Shown here: positions 58,726 to 64,000 of the stretch, piece by piece
Position numbering within the stretch: position 1 is the stretch's first letter
How the letters are laid out: each line of letters opens with the position of its first letter
Assembly: GCF_000292345.1 (NCBI RefSeq)
Contig: NZ_ALOU01000037.1
Location: 1-64,000 of the forward strand
Direction of reading: 5' to 3'
Source: Cupriavidus sp. BIS7
GTDB lineage: Bacteria > Pseudomonadota > Gammaproteobacteria > Burkholderiales > Burkholderiaceae
Length of the DNA stretch: 64,000 nucleotides
Translations under genes and position numbers: made by a program
Notes under the pieces: model-generated
Told to the model about the DNA's origin: nothing
Seen by the model: the letters and a program-made list of their open reading frames with translations, nothing else
Database searches by the model: none

Positions 58726-58754
58726 TTGCGAATTTCCTGGAACTGGTCTATAAT
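58726..58754 (+). promoter_or_regulatory. Promoter of rplU-rpmA
   Basis: TTGCGA (58726-58731), a 17-bp spacer and TATAAT (58749-58754) match sigma70 very well. The rplU ATG lies 131 bp downstream, so the leader is about 125 nt, long enough for L21-type autoregulation, but I see no defined structure. Confidence 0.7.
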
Positions 58755-58885
58755 CGCCGGTTCCTTCGGTCGCGTTCGTCTACGCGCACCGTCTGCGGCG
58801 CACGAAACGGCGCCAACCCCGGGGCGCCGGCACCGGTCTCCCAGGGCAGCATTCAACGTTTCATTCAACATCGAGAGGTTCGACA

Positions 58886-59197
58886 ATGTACGCGGTCGTA
58901 AAAACCGGCGGCAAGCAATACAAGGTTGCTGCTGGCGAAAAACTGAAAGTAGAACAGATACCGGCTGACATTGGCGCAGAAATCACGCTGGACCAGGTGC
59001 TCGCAGTGGGCGCTGGCGACCAAATCAAGTTTGGTACGCCGCTGGTGAGCGGGGCTTCCGTCAAGGCTACCGTTATCGCCCAAGGTCGTCACGACAAGGT
59101 GAAGATCTTCAAGATGCGCCGTCGCAAGCACTACCAGAAGCGTCAGGGCCATCGTCAGAATTACACCGAACTGCGCATCGAAGCCATCGTCGCCTGA
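58886..59197 (+). CDS. rplU: 50S ribosomal protein bL21
   Basis: A 103-residue ribosomal protein with the standard [23 protein letters not shown] start and the C-terminal [21 protein letters not shown], rich in Arg, Lys and His. It binds 23S rRNA. It is first of the rplU-rpmA-obg block. GAGAGG upstream of the ATG serves as ribosome site. Confidence 0.98.
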   Translation: MYAVVKTGGKQYKVAAGEKLKVEQIPADIGAEITLDQVLAVGAGDQIKFGTPLVSGASVKATVIAQGRHDKVKIFKMRRRKHYQKRQGHRQNYTELRIEAIVA

Positions 59198-59249
59198 GCA
59201 TCGGCTCGGACACTGGCAACATCGCAATAGGTCTAACAGGAGTTAAGAC

Positions 59250-60726
<1,477 letters not shown>

Positions 60727-60765
60727 GGCAACTACAACAAGGCACCACGGAGACAGGATTCCGCC

Positions 60766-61884
60766 ATGCAATCGGTCATCGCCCAGGCAAAACGTATTGT
60801 CGTCAAAGTGGGTTCAAGCCTGGTCACCAACGACGGTAAAGGGCTCGATCACGACGCCATCGCGCGCTGGGCGGCACAGATCGCCAAGCTGCGTGGCACG
60901 GGCAAGGAAGTTGTGCTGGTCAGCTCGGGCGCCATTGCCGAAGGCATGCAGCGGCTGGGCTGGGCGCGCCGGCCGAAGGAAATCCATGAGCTGCAGGCCG
61001 CTGCGGCCGTGGGCCAGATGGGCCTGGCGCAGGTCTATGAAAGCCAGTTCGGCCGATACGGCATCCGCACTGCACAGGTGTTGCTGACGCACGCCGACCT
61101 GGCCGATCGCGAGCGCTACCTCAACGCCCGCTCCACGTTGCTGACGCTGCTGGCGCTCGGCGTGGTGCCGATCATCAATGAGAACGACACAGTCGTCACC
61201 GACGAAATCAAGTTCGGCGACAACGATACGCTTGGCGCGCTGGTGACCAACCTGATCGAAGGCGACGCGCTCGTGATCCTGACCGACCAGCGCGGCCTGT
61301 ACACGGCCGACCCGCGCAAGGACCCGAACGCCGAGTTCGTCCATGAAGCGCTGGCCGGCACGCCCGAGCTTGAAGCGATGGCGGGCGGCGCCGGCACGGC
61401 CATTGGCCGAGGCGGCATGCTGACCAAGATCCTGGCAGCCAAGCGGGCGGCGAAATCGGGCGCCCACACGACGATTGCCTCGGGCCGCGAAACGGATGTG
61501 CTCGGCAGGCTCGCCGCCGGCGAGGCCATCGGTACGCAACTGCTGGCACCGACCGGCCGCCTGACAGCGCGCAAGCAGTGGATGGCCGACCACCTGCAGC
61601 TTCGCGGCCGGGTCGTGATCGACGCGGGCGCCGTGGAGAAGCTTGTCACGGGTGGCAAGTCGTTGCTGCCGATTGGCGTGGTGGAAGTGCAGGGCGAGTT
61701 CGCCCGGGGCGAGGTGATCGCCTGCGTCAATCCGGCCGGGCAGGAAGTGGCTCGCGGGATTACCAACTACTCGAGCGCCGAGGCGCGCCTGATCGCGCGC
61801 AAGCCGTCATCGGAAATTGAATCGGTGCTCGGCCATCTGAATGAGCCTGAACTGATCCATCGCGACAACCTCGTGCTGATCTGA
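60766..61884 (+). CDS. proB: Glutamate 5-kinase ProB
   Basis: A 372-residue enzyme, first step of proline synthesis. The amino acid kinase domain (about 1-255) has [39 protein letters not shown] and [16 protein letters not shown]-terminal PUA domain (about 275-372, [14 protein letters not shown] and VACVNP-like [18 protein letters not shown]) is present, the usual long form. It is 39 bp after obg. The bidirectional hairpin at 61910 follows. Confidence 0.96.
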   Translation: MQSVIAQAKRIVVKVGSSLVTNDGKGLDHDAIARWAAQIAKLRGTGKEVVLVSSGAIAEGMQRLGWARRPKEIHELQAAAAVGQMGLAQVYESQFGRYGIRTAQVLLTHADLADRERYLNARSTLLTLLALGVVPIINENDTVVTDEIKFGDNDTLGALVTNLIEGDALVILTDQRGLYTADPRKDPNAEFVHEALAGTPELEAMAGGAGTAIGRGGMLTKILAAKRAAKSGAHTTIASGRETDVLGRLAAGEAIGTQLLAPTGRLTARKQWMADHLQLRGRVVIDAGAVEKLVTGGKSLLPIGVVEVQGEFARGEVIACVNPAGQEVARGITNYSSAEARLIARKPSSEIESVLGHLNEPELIHRDNLVLI

Positions 61885-61909
61885 GCGCGCCGCCGGGAGG
61901 CACAAAGAA

Positions 61910-61941
61910 AAACGGCGAGGCCCGCAAGGACCTCGCCGTTT
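61910..61941. terminator. Bidirectional terminator between proB and CNP1-like gene
   Basis: AAACGGCGAGG (61910-61920), a 10-nt loop, CCTCGCCGTTT (61931-61941), then TCTTGTTTCT. An 11-bp stem between convergent genes, suitable for both. Confidence 0.8.
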
Positions 61942-61961
61942 CTTGTTTCTGTCACTGACGG

Positions 61962-62567
61962 TCAGAAAACGGGGGCGTATGCCTTCAGGTCGCGGATCAG
62001 CTTGTCCGGCTTGCCCGCAACAGTGTGGCCTTCGCAGAAATAGTCCGTTGCCAGCGTGGCAGAGTAGGCATTGCGCGAGCCGGTATCCATGCGTCGCCAC
62101 ATGTCACGGTCCTCGCCGCGATTGGGGATCCACTCGGAGGCCCCTCTGGGCAGCGTTGCGTAGAGTCGACGCTCGAAGGCGTCGCACCGAATGCCTTCGT
62201 AGCTCACATTGCGGCCGCCGCCCTTGCTGGTAATGACCACCGTGTAGCGGACCACGTTGTCATCGCCCACGGAGATCGACTTGGGATCCACCGCGAAGCG
62301 GAACTCACTGGAGCCATTGACCGAGAACGGAATCAGGTCCTCGTCACGGGGCAGCGCGGGCAGCGTTGCCGCGCCCTCCTTGAACGGCTTGTCGCCGAAC
62401 GGGTTTATCCACGAACTGGCCGCCTGGCCTTTGCCGCTGGGGGTGTCCGCAGCCTGCTCTTCTTCCTTGGGCAGGCCCTTGTCGGTGGTCTTGCAGGCCG
62501 TCAGGGCCAGGCAGGCGCTTGCCAGCAACAGGCCGGCGCACACACGCCGGCTGCTGAAACTAATCAT
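61962..62567 (-). CDS. CNP1-like family lipoprotein
   Basis: A 201-residue predicted lipoprotein. [25 protein letters not shown] gives a signal peptide with lipobox LTAC. The mature part has an acidic linker ([15 protein letters not shown]) then the CNP1-like family domain ([53 protein letters not shown]). CNP1 proteins were first named from Neisseria; function is not established. Its start lies 8 bp inside the 3' end of rppH, so the two are co-transcribed. Confidence 0.85.
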   Translation of the reverse strand: MISFSSRRVCAGLLLASACLALTACKTTDKGLPKEEEQAADTPSGKGQAASSWINPFGDKPFKEGAATLPALPRDEDLIPFSVNGSSEFRFAVDPKSISVGDDNVVRYTVVITSKGGGRNVSYEGIRCDAFERRLYATLPRGASEWIPNRGEDRDMWRRMDTGSRNAYSATLATDYFCEGHTVAGKPDKLIRDLKAYAPVF

Positions 62568-63315
62568 CGGAACTCCGTTGGGTGGGCGCCGGACAGACCG
62601 GCGATACGGGTACAGCAGGGGAGACTGCGCGCGAAGCGTCCTGCGCGGCCGCCCGTATGGTAGCCGATGCAGTGGCAGCCGCCGCTGCTTCCGTTGCGTC
62701 CGCTGCGTCCGTGGCGTCCGTGGCATCCGTGGCATCCGTTGCCACTGTCACCTCGGGCTTCGGCTGCCGCGCCTGTTCGCCGTACCTGCCGTGGCCGCCG
62801 TGATGGTGGCCATGATTGCCGTACGGGCTCAATGGCACGCGTCCGCGATTCAGGAAGCGCGACAACTCGGTCAGCGCCATCTGGTAGACGTCGCGCTTGA
62901 ACTCGATCACGGCATCCAGCGGCACCCAGTACTGGCTCCAGCGCCAGGCGTCGAACTCGGGATGGTCGGTCGCGCGCAAGTGGACGTCGCAGTCGCGGCA
63001 GACCATGCGCAGCAGGAACCAGATCTGTTTCTGGCCCCTGTAATGGCCGCGGATCTCGCGGCGGATGAACTTGTCCGGCACCTCATAACGCAACCAGTCG
63101 CGCGTGCGACCGACGATCCTGACATGCTCCGGAAGCAGGCCGACTTCTTCGTGCAGTTCGCGGAACATGGCCTGTTCCGGCGTCTCGCCGTACTTGATGC
63201 CACCTTGCGGAAACTGCCAGGAGTGTTCGCCGATTCGCTTGCCCCAGAAAACCTCGTTGCGTGCGTTGATGAGGATGATGCCGACGTTCGGGCGAAAGCC
63301 TTCACGATCGAGCAT
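62560..63315 (-). CDS. rppH: RNA pyrophosphohydrolase RppH with long C-terminal tail
   Basis: A 251-residue Nudix enzyme that removes pyrophosphate from 5' triphosphate mRNA ends to start decay. [16 protein letters not shown] is the standard start and the Nudix box spans 38-60 ([22 protein letters not shown]). The core ends near 160; the tail (161-251) is atypical, with a [14 protein letters not shown]is/Gly segment and Asp-Ala-Thr repeats (about 192-209), a 9-bp coding minisatellite. E. coli RppH stops near residue 176. The last bases overlap the CNP1-like start. Confidence 0.93.
   Translation of the reverse strand: MLDREGFRPNVGIILINARNEVFWGKRIGEHSWQFPQGGIKYGETPEQAMFRELHEEVGLLPEHVRIVGRTRDWLRYEVPDKFIRREIRGHYRGQKQIWFLLRMVCRDCDVHLRATDHPEFDAWRWSQYWVPLDAVIEFKRDVYQMALTELSRFLNRGRVPLSPYGNHGHHHGGHGRYGEQARQPKPEVTVATDATDATDATDAADATEAAAAATASATIRAAAQDASRAVSPAVPVSPVCPAPTQRSSDD
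62683..62736 (-). repeat. 9-bp tandem repeat inside rppH
   Basis: Six tandem 9-bp units (plus strand cgctgcttc, cgttgcgtc, cgctgcgtc, cgtggcgtc, then cgtggcatc twice) encode [18 protein letters not shown] on the minus strand. Units stay in frame, so copy-number change would only change tail length. Confidence 0.8.
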
Positions 63316-63328
63316 GACTGCACCTCGA

Positions 63329-63359
63329 ATCCTTTAGAATTACGTCGATTATAAAGGAT
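63329..63359. promoter_or_regulatory. Divergent rppH/proS promoter region with inverted repeat
   Basis: ATCCTTTA (63329-63336) and TAAAGGAT (63352-63359) are perfect inverted arms 15 bp apart. The AT-rich core has TATAAT on the minus strand (complement of 63348-63353) for rppH and TATAAA on the + strand (63350-63355) for proS, overlapping each other. Neither has a clear -35. Mutual exclusion or a shared regulator is possible. Confidence 0.4.
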
Positions 63360-63499
63360 GCGCGCGGGTCGGCCTGACGGCGGGAATGCTGGTTTTCCCC
63401 GACGGAATGGGCAGTTTCAGGCGCGTCCCGCCCAATGGATGCCGCACCGCGGCGCGGCCGGGAAGCCCGGTGGCGCCCGGTTTTACGAGAAAGCAACGG

Positions 63500-64000
63500 A
63501 TGAAAGCCTCGCAATTCTTCATTTCCACCCTCAAGGAAGCCCCCGCCGACGCGGAAATCGTGTCGCACAAACTGATGATGCGGGCCGGCATGATCAAGAA
63601 GCTCGGCGCCGGCATCTACAACTACATGCCGGTGGGGCTGCGCGTGATCCGCAAGGTGGAGAACATCGTTCGCGAGGAAATGAACCGCGCCGGCGCCGTG
63701 GAACTGTCGATGCCGGTGATCCAGCCCGCCGAACTGTGGCAGGAAACCGGCCGCTGGGACAAGATGGGCCCCGAACTGTTGCGCCTGAAGGACCGCCACG
63801 AGCGCGATTTCGCCGTGCAGCCGACTTCCGAGGAAGTGGTGACCGACATCGCGCGCAGCGAGATCCGCAGCTACAAACAGCTTCCGGTCAACTTCTACCA
63901 GATCCAGACCAAGTTCCGCGACGAGCGCCGTCCGCGCTTCGGCATCATGCGCGGCCGCGAGTTCACGATGAAGGACGCCTACTCGTTCGACCGTGATACC
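63500..64000 (+). CDS. proS: Prolyl-tRNA synthetase ProS (partial, 5' end)
   Basis: The first 167 codons of a class II synthetase, cut by the right edge of the window. The ATG at 63500 gives [46 protein letters not shown], the bacterial-type ProS opening. The class II motif 2 region is in [31 protein letters not shown]. It supplies Pro-tRNA; the window also has one tRNA-Pro gene. The frame is open to the last base. No frameshift is seen. Confidence 0.95.

Overview
The window is high-GC, gene-dense DNA from a betaproteobacterium of the Burkholderiaceae, most likely Cupriavidus or a close relative. The evidence is the gene order (complete mraZ-to-ftsZ cluster, then a peroxiredoxin, lpxC, dciA, an M23 peptidase, secA, argJ; pilBCD-coaE-zapD-yacG; ispB, rplU-rpmA-obg-proB), a Bug-type periplasmic binding protein, a Burkholderiales-type porin, and the protein sequences. 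The genus is inferred from pattern recognition, not from a search. No insertion sequence, prophage, CRISPR array or rRNA operon was seen.

Layout. 1-20.6 kb is the accessory, metabolic part: two DUF genes (DUF3047 lipoprotein, DUF2891), an M20 amidohydrolase divergent from a five-gene peptide/nickel-type ABC importer, a lone branched-chain-type binding protein, a molybdopterin oxidoreductase overlapping a lipoprotein zinc aminopeptidase, a TetR regulator ahead of fadD, a MarR regulator overlapping a glycine-rich lipoprotein, a Bug binding protein and a porin. 20.9-21.5 kb is coq7 (ubiquinone synthesis).

21.8-39.5 kb is the division and cell wall (dcw) cluster: mraZ, rsmH, ftsL, ftsI, murE, murF, mraY, murD, ftsW, murG, murC, ddl, ftsQ, ftsA, ftsZ, all on the + strand. 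Eight junctions are 4-base ATGA overlaps, so one polycistronic, translationally coupled unit is likely. It has a strong sigma70 promoter and a period-10 array resembling MraZ boxes in front. The cluster makes lipid II from UDP-MurNAc precursors and places the division machinery. lpxC (lipid A), dciA, an M23 peptidase and secA follow, then argJ, an AAA ATPase (DUF815), a Nudix hydrolase and an OPT transporter.

51-57 kb on the - strand holds yacG, zapD, coaE and pilD-pilC-pilB (type IV pilus assembly), followed by tRNA-Pro(CGG) and ispB. From 58.5 kb the + strand carries a tiny membrane ORF, rplU-rpmA, obg and proB. A convergent pair (rppH and a CNP1-like lipoprotein) follows, and the window ends inside proS.

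Most of the window is conserved housekeeping sequence. I did not find a convincing novel multi-gene system. The most interesting signals are regulatory or structural: a covarying pair of dyad elements flanking the divergent M20/ABC promoter region, a MarR operator with a buried -10, the MraZ-box array, REP-like palindromes at three convergent junctions, a 9-bp coding minisatellite in rppH, and a possibly leaderless 32-residue membrane ORF.
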